The position numbers and the translations under genes are program-made. Of a DNA stretch of 38,326 nucleotides, positions 26,127 to 34,915 are shown piece by piece (within the stretch, counting starts at the first letter, position 1; every line of letters starts with the position of its first letter). The notes beneath the pieces are model-generated. The model made no database searches and was not told the DNA's origin. It worked only from the letters and a program-made list of their open reading frames with translations. The stretch is from Chitinophagales bacterium (GTDB lineage Bacteria; Bacteroidota; Bacteroidia; Chitinophagales; Saprospiraceae): assembly GCA_026928325.1 (NCBI GenBank), contig JAIXKS010000025.1, positions 1 to 38,326 on the forward strand, written 5' to 3'.

Positions 26127-27242
26127 TTATAATATTGTTTTGATAATATCTAGGATTGCTCCGGCTATGATTTTATCGTCAAAAATTTGGACTGCCATTG
26201 ATCTACCTATAGATCCCATTTCATTGCGCTCTGTCGGTGCTAATTGTATCAATTTATCCATGGCTTCGGCCAGGCTTTCTGCGTTTTTGGCGCTCACAAG
26301 AAATCCATTTACTCCATTAATGACCGTCTCCTTACATCCTGCTGTATCGGTGGTAATCACGGGTTTAGCCATGGCCATAGCTTCGATATTAATGCGAGGT
26401 AAACCTTCTCGATAGGACGGCATAACGATACAATCACTTTTTGAAATGACATCTCTCACATCTCTCATAAATCCGTAATAATAAATGATGTCCTCTTCTA
26501 CCCAATGCACCAATTCGTCGCGATCAACAGTCGAAGGATTGCCATCATCAAGTTCTCCAACTACCCAAAACTGTACTTGAGGGTATCTAGCTTTGATAAA
26601 CCTTGCAGCACTGACAAATTCACGGATTCCTTTATCATATAACAATCGACCAATAAAAGTAAAAATAATATTTTCACCCGACTTAGGAGCTGTACTCGGT
26701 TTAAAGAATTCGGTATCTACACCACAACCTTTGACGGAAATAGACTTGGATTCAGATATGATTTTCGATTGAATAAATAAAGCTCGATCATCAGCATTTT
26801 CGAAAATAAACTTATCATGCAACATGCCCGTTTGTCGATAAAGCCACTCCATAACTCTTCTCGCCAGACCATTGTTGATGAAAGCATGCCCTAATCCCGT
26901 GACAACCGCGATACTTTTCACACCGGCTATTTTCGCTGCTATTCCTCCGTAAATATTGGGTTTATTTGTAAAATGCAAGACGACATCTGGTGATAACTTT
27001 CGGTATCGTCGAATCAGTTCTAAAACCAACAATACATCTCGAAAAGGATTCATCCCATCCCTATCCATCATTCGAAGATTAAAATGTCGGACTTCAGAGT
27101 ATTTTTCTCTATAGGCTATGTATTCATCCACCGGCGCAATGACATATACTTCATAGCCTTCTCGGATAAACCGATCGATGAGATTCTGCCTAAAATTATA
27201 GATATTCCAAGTAGAGTTGGCTACTAAGGCAATAGATTTCAT
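26127..27242 (-). CDS. GT4 glycosyltransferase (PglA/WbpH-like)
   Basis: I choose ATG 27242, which gives MKSIALVANSTWNIYNFRQN at the family's usual N-terminus; the frame is open back to TTG 27260. The 371-aa GT-B enzyme has HFTNKPNIYGGIAAK in the acceptor domain. The GT4 donor site is ...SYREGLPRINIEAMA with the EX7E pair and KPVITTDTAGCKE. The pattern resembles alpha-1,3-N-acetylgalactosaminyltransferases such as PglA, which extend a undecaprenyl-linked amino sugar. The donor identity is a family-level guess. Confidence 0.88.
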   Translation of the reverse strand: MKSIALVANSTWNIYNFRQNLIDRFIREGYEVYVIAPVDEYIAYREKYSEVRHFNLRMMDRDGMNPFRDVLLVLELIRRYRKLSPDVVLHFTNKPNIYGGIAAKIAGVKSIAVVTGLGHAFINNGLARRVMEWLYRQTGMLHDKFIFENADDRALFIQSKIISESKSISVKGCGVDTEFFKPSTAPKSGENIIFTFIGRLLYDKGIREFVSAARFIKARYPQVQFWVVGELDDGNPSTVDRDELVHWVEEDIIYYYGFMRDVRDVISKSDCIVMPSYREGLPRINIEAMAMAKPVITTDTAGCKETVINGVNGFLVSAKNAESLAEAMDKLIQLAPTERNEMGSIGRSMAVQIFDDKIIAGAILDIIKTIL

Positions 27243-27501
27243 TTTTGTGAATTTAGTCAAATTGGTTTATAGGTTTAAAAGTGTAAAGGTGTAATTTTTA
27301 TTGTTGATTTGTGGATTCGTTAGAGTTGTTGATTTGTCGAGTCGATTTTAATCGTTTATAAGTTTATGAGTGTAAGCGTTTGGGTCTTTAGCACTTTGGC
27401 GTTTTAGGTAGTTAGGAGTTATAAACCTAATCAAAACAGAATCTCGCCGATTTCGTCATCCCTTTCCTTGCACTAATTACCTTTTTTTGTTCGTAAGATC
27501 A

Positions 27502-28662
27502 CTAATCATGGATGTTTCTCCAATTCATGACTTTAAAATCCGCTAATGATACATTCTCCTTGCCGTTATATATAAGGTTCATGTTTAAAGAGGAATCCTT
27601 AGCCTTCAATTTTTTCATATTCACTAAAAATTCAGGCTTGAAGGTTTGTCCTGACTTTAGTTCAAACATATCGACATTCATATCTTCAACTTCGATCAAA
27701 TCAACTTCTAATCCATTACTGTCTCTAAAGAAAAACATATCCGGGTCCTTTTGGCGATGCGCCTTATACTTTACTTTTTCGGCAATGACCAAGTTTTCGA
27801 ACAACATGCCGAACTTATCACTCGCACGTAATTTGTTTTCATCACTCAAACCCAATAAATAGCACAAAAGTCCTGTATCGTAAAAATACAGTTTCGGTGT
27901 CTTTAACAGGCGTTTGCCGAAGTTTCTATTATAACTCGGTAGCATAAAAATGATGTAACTTGACTCGAGGATATCAATCCACGTCTTGACCGTATTAACT
28001 GATATGTTGAGGTCATTACTCAGGTCTGTCAGTTTGATTTGAGCGCCACATTTGTAAGCAATGAGTTTTAAAAATGTGCGAAAAGTAGTGAGGTTGCCTA
28101 CATTGACTAAATCGGAAACGTCTCTCTCTATATACGTCTTGATGTAATTGCTGTAAAACATGCGCAAAGGAATATCCAATGTCAATCGACCTGGATAAAA
28201 CCCATTGAGCATCACTTTTTCGATACTATCATCCCAATTATTAATAGACGACATCTCTTCAAAATCAAATGGAAATAGCGTGGACACATCTACTCTACCT
28301 GCCAAAGATTGTGTTATATTGCGATGCATGAGATAGTTTTGCGAGCCTGATAAGATATATCTTCCTGGTGTCCGTTTGTGATCCACATTACCTTGAATAA
28401 AAGAAAAAAGTACAGGTACCTTTTGGGCTTCATCTATGATCACACCTTCCTTATATTTTTCAAAAAAACCTCTTGTATCTGTCGAAGCAAAACCGTACAT
28501 ATCTGGATCCTCTAAACTCACGTAGTCATAACTAGAAAATGTATTTTTCAACATGGTTGATTTTCCTGCTTGTCTCGGTCCTGAAACGCTTATTACCGGA
28601 TAGTACGTAGCTGCATTTCTAACATGCTTACTCAGCCCTCTATTAATCAATATGTTATCCAT
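27502..28662 (-). CDS. AAA ATPase with DUF4143 domain
   Basis: The 386-aa protein has an AAA_14 ATPase domain with Walker A GPRQAGKS (28-35), Walker B GVIIDEAQ (73-80), the sensor region ILSGSQN and the DUF4143 C-terminal part with YIERDVSDL, a predicted winged-helix stretch (LSNDLNISVNTVKTWID) and KLYFYDTGLLCYLLGL. The domain pair often ends with a nuclease-like fold; here DSNGLEVDLIEV resembles its acidic motif. Function is unknown, and the family often turns up singly in variable regions. It sits between the GT4 and manC genes, unrelated to polysaccharide synthesis. Its promoter has a -7 box at 28685-28692, and the 22-bp repeats lie just upstream. Confidence 0.9.
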   Translation of the reverse strand: MDNILINRGLSKHVRNAATYYPVISVSGPRQAGKSTMLKNTFSSYDYVSLEDPDMYGFASTDTRGFFEKYKEGVIIDEAQKVPVLFSFIQGNVDHKRTPGRYILSGSQNYLMHRNITQSLAGRVDVSTLFPFDFEEMSSINNWDDSIEKVMLNGFYPGRLTLDIPLRMFYSNYIKTYIERDVSDLVNVGNLTTFRTFLKLIAYKCGAQIKLTDLSNDLNISVNTVKTWIDILESSYIIFMLPSYNRNFGKRLLKTPKLYFYDTGLLCYLLGLSDENKLRASDKFGMLFENLVIAEKVKYKAHRQKDPDMFFFRDSNGLEVDLIEVEDMNVDMFELKSGQTFKPEFLVNMKKLKAKDSSLNMNLIYNGKENVSLADFKVMNWRNIHD

Positions 28663-28684
28663 AATTAAATACTAAATTTTGCAG

Positions 28685-28692
28685 CAAATATA
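28685..28692 (-). promoter_or_regulatory. -7 box of the DUF4143 ATPase gene
   Basis: On the reverse strand TATATTTG is a perfect TAnnTTTG match, 22 bases before the ATG. A TTG 21 bases further upstream (28716-28714) fits the -33 box and belongs to the first 22-bp repeat unit. Confidence 0.6.
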
Positions 28693-28711
28693 AGGATAAT
28701 TTAAGCAAAAC

Positions 28712-28953
28712 TGCAAATATTCATACCCAAAATTGCAAATAATCATACTTGAAACTGCAAATATTCATAACTCAAACTGCAAATATTCATACTTGAAACT
28801 GCAAATATTCATACTCGAAACTGCAAATAATCATACTCGAAATTGCAGATATTCATACTCCAAACTGCAAATATTCATAACTAAAATTGCAAATAATCAT
28901 ACTTGAAACTGCAAATATTCATACTCGAAACTGCAAATAATCATACTTCAAGA
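28712..28953. repeat. Eleven 22-bp tandem repeats
   Basis: The unit starts TGCAAATATTCATAC followed by 7 more variable bases; TGCAAATA alternates with ...TAAT in place of TATT. All 11 units are exactly 22 bp, ending at 28953. Neighbouring units differ by 1-4 bases. The unit length is not a multiple of 3, so the array is not coding. The last unit overlaps the end of manC, including its stop codon, and the first supplies a possible -33 box for the ATPase gene. Confidence 0.95.
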
Positions 28954-29996
28954 CGATTAACCACCTGCTTGATTTCCTGTTCTTTTGATTTGGGATATAT
29001 CAATAGCGCATGATCTTCATCGATTACAATGTAATCGTCTAAGTCCTTAATGACGACTTGCTTATTATTGTTAGACATGATAATTATATTTTTACAATTA
29101 TCGGTATAGACCTTATCTCCTATGATAACTGGTTCGTCGGAATGAGCTAAATACGCATGAAGACTATTCCAAGTACCTAAATCACTCCAACCAATATCGG
29201 CCGGAATGGTAAATACATTGTCTGCTTGCTCTAAAATCGCATAGTCTATTGAAATATTTTGCGTAAGCGGATAAACACGATCTATATAGTCTTGCTCTTG
29301 ATCGGTATTAAAACAACTCATCTCGGCTGCAAGTACTTGGACAATTTCAGGTGCATATTGGTCAAAAGCTGACAAAATGGACGACACACTCCATACAAAC
29401 ATACCGGCATTCCACAAGTAATCTCCTGATTCAAGATAAGCTGTAGCTGTCAAAGCATCGGGCTTTTCTTTAAATGATTGCACTTTATACATATCGCTGT
29501 GACCTTGCTTATGGGTATATTGGATGTATCCATATCCGGTATCTGGTCGAACGGGTTCGATACCGAGCGTCATCAACACGTTTCTTGCTGCTGCTCCTTC
29601 AAATGCCAAGTTTAATAATCTCAAATACTCAGCTTCCTTTAAGATTACATGGTCCGAAGGCAGCACTGCAAAGATGGCTTCCGGATCTTTAACGCTCAAT
29701 TTTAAGGCAGTATAAGCAATGGCAGGAGCTGTATTATTCATGCTCGGTTCGCAAAGAATATGCTCTATAGGGATTTCAGGTATTTGTTCGCTAACTAGGT
29801 TTTTATAGCGCTTATTAGTCATCACAAGGATGTGATCAGCATCTACTAATTGTACCGCTCGCTCGTACGTCATCCTCAATAACGACTTTCCTACGCCCAA
29901 AATATCTAAAAATTGCTTCGGTTTTTCTGCGGTACTTGCCGGCCAAAATCGGCTACCTATACCACCTGCCATGATGGCTATATATCTATGTTGCAT
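28941..29996 (-). CDS. manC: Mannose-1-phosphate guanylyltransferase ManC
   Basis: The 351-aa enzyme makes GDP-mannose from GTP and mannose-1-phosphate. The nucleotide-binding signature AGGIGSRFWPAS...KPKQFL lies near the N-terminus. LPSDHVI, GYGYIQ, FKEKPD, NAGMFVW and IGWSDLGTW complete the active site. It lacks the C-terminal isomerase domain of bifunctional ManC enzymes; that cupin function is encoded separately, 108 bp upstream. GDP-mannose would feed the glycosyltransferases of this locus. The stop codon lies in the last 22-bp repeat. Confidence 0.95.
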   Translation of the reverse strand: MQHRYIAIMAGGIGSRFWPASTAEKPKQFLDILGVGKSLLRMTYERAVQLVDADHILVMTNKRYKNLVSEQIPEIPIEHILCEPSMNNTAPAIAYTALKLSVKDPEAIFAVLPSDHVILKEAEYLRLLNLAFEGAAARNVLMTLGIEPVRPDTGYGYIQYTHKQGHSDMYKVQSFKEKPDALTATAYLESGDYLWNAGMFVWSVSSILSAFDQYAPEIVQVLAAEMSCFNTDQEQDYIDRVYPLTQNISIDYAILEQADNVFTIPADIGWSDLGTWNSLHAYLAHSDEPVIIGDKVYTDNCKNIIIMSNNNKQVVIKDLDDYIVIDEDHALLIYPKSKEQEIKQVVNRLEV

Positions 29997-30104
29997 CCGT
30001 TTATGGGTTTAACAATTTAGAAGTTGAATTTATAAGTTGTGGGTTTGAGGCGATGATGATATTTGTGGAATAATCACATGGCCAGTTATCCAATAATCGC
30101 CTGA

Positions 30105-30599
30105 CTATCTACCGTAATCATCTTGTAATCGGACGATATCTTCTTCATCTGAAGGCTTGTCCGGGTCTGTATGCTGCCATATTTCGGCTATAATGCCCCA
30201 TTCATTGAGGCCTATAAGTCGGTGTCTCTCTTCGCGGCCAATGACTAGCACCTTGCCAAGTTCTAGGATATTTACCTCGCCTTCTTCGTCGTGGTTACTG
30301 ATTTTGTAAGCTGCTTTTCCCTTGACGAGTTTCCAGATTTCGGCTCTCCGATAATGGTACTGCCAAGACAATTGCTTATGAGGTTGAACGCATAATATCT
30401 TAGGACTCAATGGCCATTTACTTGCAGAAAGCTCGTCTTTCATTTCAGGAAAAAACTGCTGGATAAATCGATGTATATCCGCATCCGCAATTTTAAAAAA
30501 GCCACCCCAAGGACGCATATAATCTTCATCAACAATATGCAATCCCAAATTGAGAATCTGTTTCTTTATCTGATTCAGTCTTTGCGATTTATACTTCAT
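30105..30599 (-). CDS. Phosphomannose-isomerase-type cupin
   Basis: The 164-aa single-domain cupin resembles the C-terminal half of type II phosphomannose isomerases: RPWGGF (29-34), the metal-site stretch around PHKQLSWQYHYRRAEIWKLV, ERHRL and EIWQHTDP. It may supply mannose-6-phosphate or act as a partner of ManC, completing the two activities that bifunctional enzymes carry on one chain. It precedes manC in the same direction and probably shares its transcript. A candidate -7 box GACATTTG lies at 30632-30625. Confidence 0.82.
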   Translation of the reverse strand: MKYKSQRLNQIKKQILNLGLHIVDEDYMRPWGGFFKIADADIHRFIQQFFPEMKDELSASKWPLSPKILCVQPHKQLSWQYHYRRAEIWKLVKGKAAYKISNHDEEGEVNILELGKVLVIGREERHRLIGLNEWGIIAEIWQHTDPDKPSDEEDIVRLQDDYGR

Positions 30600-30624
30600 A
30601 CATCAAGGGATTTACAATAACTTG

Positions 30625-30632
30625 CAAATGTC
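30625..30632 (-). promoter_or_regulatory. Candidate -7 box of the cupin-manC pair
   Basis: On the reverse strand GACATTTG matches TAnnTTTG except for the first base, 26 bases before the cupin ATG. No separate promoter is visible before manC. Confidence 0.4.
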
Positions 30633-30730
30633 TTCCAACTGCAAAATTAAGATATTATAACCATTCTTATAAAAATCGCACAAATCTTTTTTACTATCCA
30701 TATAGGAATAATGATAACGACAGCACACGC

Positions 30731-30837
30731 GTGCTCTGTCAACAAAAGGATCTTAATGAAATGTTGTTCTTTTTTCAAATCTCATCGTTAAAAAAATAAC
30801 TTCCATTATAATTTAAGTCTTTTTATAAACAGAGCAC
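30731..30837. repeat. Dispersed palindromic element, copy 3 (central deletion)
   Basis: GTGCTCTGT (30731-30739) and ACAGAGCAC (30829-30837) are perfect terminal inverted repeats, and the pairing continues imperfectly to about 27 bp. The copy lacks the central ~45 bp (with the CATAGT hairpin) found in copies 1 and 2. It ends at the stop codon of the SLC13 gene, so it lies in that gene's 3' untranslated region. Confidence 0.8.
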
Positions 30838-32228
30838 TAGAATATCAAATGTGCGAACAATCGAATAAAAATAAATATCAATGCTATGGAGATGATATTC
30901 AAAAATAGTCCGGCTCGCATCATATCCCTAATCGTTATCTTTCCACTACTAAAAACGATCGCATTGGGCGGTGTAGCCACCGGCAACATAAAAGCACACG
31001 AGGCCGCCAAGGTCGCCCCAATCAGCAAGGGCAAAGTATCTAATCCCATAGACATACCCAAGGCATATAATAGTGGCAACATGATACTAGCAGTAGCAGT
31101 ATTGGACGTGATTTCCGTAAGGAAATTAATAGATGCCACAATGATCAAAGTTACGATAACCGGCATCAATTGAAGTTGACCAAATTGAAGGGCAACCCAA
31201 TCTGTCAAATCCGTTTTAGAAAAACCTTTAGCTATCGCCAATCCGCCTCCAAAAATCAACAGTACGTCCCAAGGCAGCTGTTTGGCCGTATTCCAATTCA
31301 GGAGTTTGCCTTGTCCCTTGCCGGCAGGAACGCCAAACATAGCCAAAGCGCCTAACATAGCTATAATGGTATCGTCTAAACGAGGTATCCATGTTCCAAA
31401 AACGAAGGTCCTAATTATCCAAAATACAGCGGTAATACTAAATATCAAAAATGTCCGCTTTTCCGCAATACTCATTGGTCCCGGATGTTCGACCAGCTGG
31501 TTTATGTCCGTTTCGCTACTTCGCTTCAATCCACGCGCCAGATAAACCCATGTCAACATTAACAAAATCGCACTAAAAGGTGTCGCAAAAAGCATCCAAT
31601 CTAAAAAGGAAATTTCTATATCCATCAACTCTCCAACGATACCCGCAAATATCACATTAGGTGGTGTCCCTATCAAGGTGGCCATACCTCCTACGGATGC
31701 CGCATAAGCTATACCTAACATCATACTTTTACCAAATTTTGGGCTTTCAAAATGGGTTGTAACTGCAACACCAATAGGCAACATCATCATCGCCGTGGCC
31801 GTATTGGAAATCCACATGGACAAAAAAGCGGTGGCCAGCATAATACCTAACAAAAGCCTTCGCTCTCCAGAGCCCGTAATTTGCATGATGTAGTAGGCAA
31901 TTCGCTTATGGAGTTGCCACCTTTCAATCGTTATCCCAATAATAAAACCACCTAAAAACAAAAAAATAAAAGGATTGCCATAAGAACTCGTCGTTTGCTC
32001 TAAGGTCAATCCTCCACTCAGTGGAAATAATACCACAGGTAGCAAAGAGGCCACAGAAAGCTCAACAGCCTCTGTAATCCACCATACGGCTACCCAAGCA
32101 GTCGATGCAAGCACTGCCTTTCCTTCCTCAGACAATCCGGCTATCTCTATCCATTGTATCAAAAAGAATAGTGCCGGCCCTAGAAAGAGGAAAAAAGTAT
32201 TTAGAGGGTTATGTTGGTGTGTTGGCAT
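30837..32228 (-). CDS. SLC13/DASS family anion symporter
   Basis: The 463-aa membrane protein has about 11-12 hydrophobic segments and both signature motifs of the divalent-anion:sodium family: SNTATAMMMLP near residue 141 and its pseudo-repeat SNTATASIMLP near 374. Family members carry dicarboxylates, citrate, sulfate or phosphate with sodium. It has no evident link to the polysaccharide genes around it. Its stop codon TAG lies on the edge of repeat copy 3, so the repeat has become part of its 3' end. Confidence 0.9.
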   Translation of the reverse strand: MPTHQHNPLNTFFLFLGPALFFLIQWIEIAGLSEEGKAVLASTAWVAVWWITEAVELSVASLLPVVLFPLSGGLTLEQTTSSYGNPFIFLFLGGFIIGITIERWQLHKRIAYYIMQITGSGERRLLLGIMLATAFLSMWISNTATAMMMLPIGVAVTTHFESPKFGKSMMLGIAYAASVGGMATLIGTPPNVIFAGIVGELMDIEISFLDWMLFATPFSAILLMLTWVYLARGLKRSSETDINQLVEHPGPMSIAEKRTFLIFSITAVFWIIRTFVFGTWIPRLDDTIIAMLGALAMFGVPAGKGQGKLLNWNTAKQLPWDVLLIFGGGLAIAKGFSKTDLTDWVALQFGQLQLMPVIVTLIIVASINFLTEITSNTATASIMLPLLYALGMSMGLDTLPLLIGATLAASCAFMLPVATPPNAIVFSSGKITIRDMMRAGLFLNIISIALIFIFIRLFAHLIF

Positions 32229-32311
32229 GTTGGGTGGTTGGCGTTTTAATTAGACACACATTTAGGCATATTCAATAAGATAATAACATAAAAAAAGTAT
32301 TAATTAATGAT

Positions 32312-33634
32312 TTAATTCCCCGTGGAAACATTGGATTTTTTGATTACCTTTAAATCATTTAAAAATAAAGCGCTTGCCAATCCTCCGAATATCCAAATCT
32401 GCCTATTATTGATGATGTCTGAGGAGAAACCTTCTAATATCAAGAATAAAAAAAGGAGTAAAAATCCATAAAAGAATTCCGGCCTATTCAGTTTATCCTT
32501 TAATTTGAATAATGTCCGCCCCATTAAAACAAGCAACAACATAAGTAAGGCCAGACCAATCAAGCCATACTCTGCGGCCGCTCCAAAGTACAATGAGTGA
32601 GGATCACTATTTATGATACTTTTGTTATCTCTGTTTGGATTATAATTCAACAGATTAAAATCATTTGTATTTCCTCCGCCCACACCCATAATAGGATGCT
32701 GTACAACCGCTTCTATTGATTTTTGCTTAAGCACATAATAAGAGGTCGTATAGATATTTTTATTACCCCAAGTATAGACCACGTGATCATTCCAATAAAA
32801 GGCCTTATTATGTTGATTTACCTCCATTGGCGTAAGCGGCAACGTAAAATGCGTCAAATAAACATGTACAGCCAGCACACTTAGACTTGCAATAAAAATC
32901 AGTCTTTTTATATATAACCTTTCAATAAACATTGTTGCCACAATTCCGAAAGTAGCTAAAGCAATCAATATTGCTTTTGTATAAGTCAAAACCAATCCAA
33001 CCACTAAAACAGGAATTACGATTTTTTTAAAAGGCATCTTCACAAATGGAATAAAACACAATGCAGTAATTATCAAATTGCCAAGGCCTACCGGATGCCC
33101 ACAATATCCCTTCATCCTCAATACATTCCCAACTAAAGGATAATTTTCATAAAAAAGGAGCAATGGCGTTTTCACACCCATGTAGTTGAGCAAATAACCA
33201 TTCAACCCTATAACTACTTGCAAGATAATACCTACAATAAAAACGATTATGGTAGCCTTTATAAACTTACGATCAGACTGCTTCACCATACTACCTGTGA
33301 TAATTGCAAGTCCAGATAAATAGGTCAATCCCAATACTTCCATCCAAGCATCAAAGTCATTTTGATATATAGCGTTTACCCATATCCACCCAACAAACAG
33401 CCAAACCGGCCACATGATACGTATTATTTCCTTTGAAATGAACTTATAAGCGAAAACCACAAGTAATACGAATAAGATCTCTGGCAATTGAATCTTATAA
33501 GCTACCTTTTCAAAATACAAAAATCTCTGAAACGAGATGGATAATATATACAGCAACAATACATATTGAGCCCTTCGAATCCCAGATTGCGAATCATCTA
33601 TTCCCCACCCTTCTCTTATACGGCTAATATCCAA
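32312..33634 (-). CDS. O-antigen ligase / polymerase-like membrane protein
   Basis: The 440-aa protein has about 10-12 membrane segments and a large periplasmic loop (about residues 260-340). The loop ends with HPIMGVGGGNT and DPHSLYFGAAAEYGLIG, the PHS-containing motif of the WaaL/Wzy family. It may join finished glycans to lipid A core or another acceptor, or polymerise repeat units. With an ABC exporter in the locus a ligase role fits better than a polymerase. The start is TTG at 33634; no ATG is placed to replace it. Confidence 0.8.
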   Translation of the reverse strand: MDISRIREGWGIDDSQSGIRRAQYVLLLYILSISFQRFLYFEKVAYKIQLPEILFVLLVVFAYKFISKEIIRIMWPVWLFVGWIWVNAIYQNDFDAWMEVLGLTYLSGLAIITGSMVKQSDRKFIKATIIVFIVGIILQVVIGLNGYLLNYMGVKTPLLLFYENYPLVGNVLRMKGYCGHPVGLGNLIITALCFIPFVKMPFKKIVIPVLVVGLVLTYTKAILIALATFGIVATMFIERLYIKRLIFIASLSVLAVHVYLTHFTLPLTPMEVNQHNKAFYWNDHVVYTWGNKNIYTTSYYVLKQKSIEAVVQHPIMGVGGGNTNDFNLLNYNPNRDNKSIINSDPHSLYFGAAAEYGLIGLALLMLLLVLMGRTLFKLKDKLNRPEFFYGFLLLFLFLILEGFSSDIINNRQIWIFGGLASALFLNDLKVIKKSNVSTGN

Positions 33635-33706
33635 ATTACGGCTTAAAATGATCTTTTGGGTAAACTTAGTTAAAAGTATATATTCTTTATGATTAAATCC
33701 ATTGCT

Positions 33707-34915
33707 TTATTTCCAACGCTCTAAATATACTAACATTTTCAAAGCTAACGATTTGCGCTCAAAATCCAATGCAAGTTTTTTGCATCCTTGCTGGCACAAA
33801 CTATAAAATTCAGTATCATTTTTTAGATAAAAAATTGCATTTATAAAATCCTGCGTATGCTCAGGTTCAAAACAGATACCGGCTTTATATTTTTCAATCA
33901 ATGACTTCGCTTCTCCTTCCACTCCTAATAAAATTGGTTTCTGCATCGCAGCATTTTCAAATATTTTGGATGGAATAACGTTCTTAAATGTTTCTGATTT
34001 TTTTAAATTTACAAGAGCCACATCAATTATACTAATGTAGTCAACAATCCTATCTTTGGATACTGAAGGTAACATAATCACATTCGAACAATTAAGTTCC
34101 TTTTGCAATTGGAGCAAACGAAGCTTCTCGGCACCGTCGCCTAAGAAAAGGAAAGCAATATCATCGCTTTCTAATTTTTTAGCTGTTGTTAAAACAAAAT
34201 CCAATTTGTGCGCCATCCCATGCGTCCCTAAATAACCAACAACAAATTTGCCTGTAAGCTGATGCTTATCAATAAGAGATTCATTTTTATTTTTAGGCGT
34301 AAACAAATCTATTGCTACCCCATTTTGTACAATTTCTATTTTATCCGCAGCAATACCTTTGCTAATAATATGATCTTTAAACGAACTGGTTACAACAATG
34401 ATTCCAGTAGCAGATTGATAAAGATGCTTTTCTAATTTTTCAAGCATCAAAATAGTCTTGGATTTTTTCATGGCTCCTACAGCTATAATAGACTCGGGCC
34501 ATATATCCCGAACTTCCATTATCCATGGCTTGCGTTTAAATAGTGATAACATCCTCCCTGAAATTGCAGTAAAAAATTGAGGGGATGTTGCGACAATTAT
34601 ATCCGTTTTATAAAACAAACCCATTAAAAAAGACATAACTGCAAAACTTGTATAGTCTAAAATTCTTCTGACTTTTCCTCTATTTGCTGCAATATAGCTC
34701 CAAACCCGAACGACTTTTATCCCATCAATCCATTCAGTTTGACGTAGCTTGTTTTTATATCCGCCGAATATTTCTCCCTTTGGAAAATTAGGAACGCAAG
34801 TAATAACGGTCACCTCGTGGCCTTGTTTTGTCCATTCTTTACAATGTTCATACGTTCGATTGGCCGGAGCGTTGACTTCCGGAAAAAAATTATCGCTAAG
34901 AAACAAGATCTTCAA
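33707..34915 (-). CDS. GT4 glycosyltransferase (WbuB-like)
   Basis: The 402-aa enzyme begins MKILFLSDNFFPEVNAPANR and has PNFPKGEIF and WSYIAANRGKVRRILDY, patterns of the WbuB/WcaI-like GT4 branch that adds amino sugars such as N-acetylfucosamine in O-antigen synthesis. The donor domain has LGDGAEK and KIFENAAMQKPI. It starts with TTG and overlaps the 3' end of the heparinase-like gene by 20 bp. The donor sugar is inferred from the branch only. Confidence 0.87.
   Translation of the reverse strand: MKILFLSDNFFPEVNAPANRTYEHCKEWTKQGHEVTVITCVPNFPKGEIFGGYKNKLRQTEWIDGIKVVRVWSYIAANRGKVRRILDYTSFAVMSFLMGLFYKTDIIVATSPQFFTAISGRMLSLFKRKPWIMEVRDIWPESIIAVGAMKKSKTILMLEKLEKHLYQSATGIIVVTSSFKDHIISKGIAADKIEIVQNGVAIDLFTPKNKNESLIDKHQLTGKFVVGYLGTHGMAHKLDFVLTTAKKLESDDIAFLFLGDGAEKLRLLQLQKELNCSNVIMLPSVSKDRIVDYISIIDVALVNLKKSETFKNVIPSKIFENAAMQKPILLGVEGEAKSLIEKYKAGICFEPEHTQDFINAIFYLKNDTEFYSLCQQGCKKLALDFERKSLALKMLVYLERWK

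Noticed and set aside
27261-27501. GGTTTATA/TATAAACC inverted repeat and GTTGATTTGT direct repeats
   Set aside because: Matches of 8-10 bp in AT-rich low-complexity DNA are expected by chance; no structure or gene links them.
28712-28953. The 22-bp tandem array as a CRISPR
   Set aside because: The units abut each other with no unique spacers, and no cas gene is nearby.
30837-32228. SLC13 transporter as part of the polysaccharide pathway
   Set aside because: Family members carry small dianions, and nothing in its context beyond location ties it to glycan synthesis.
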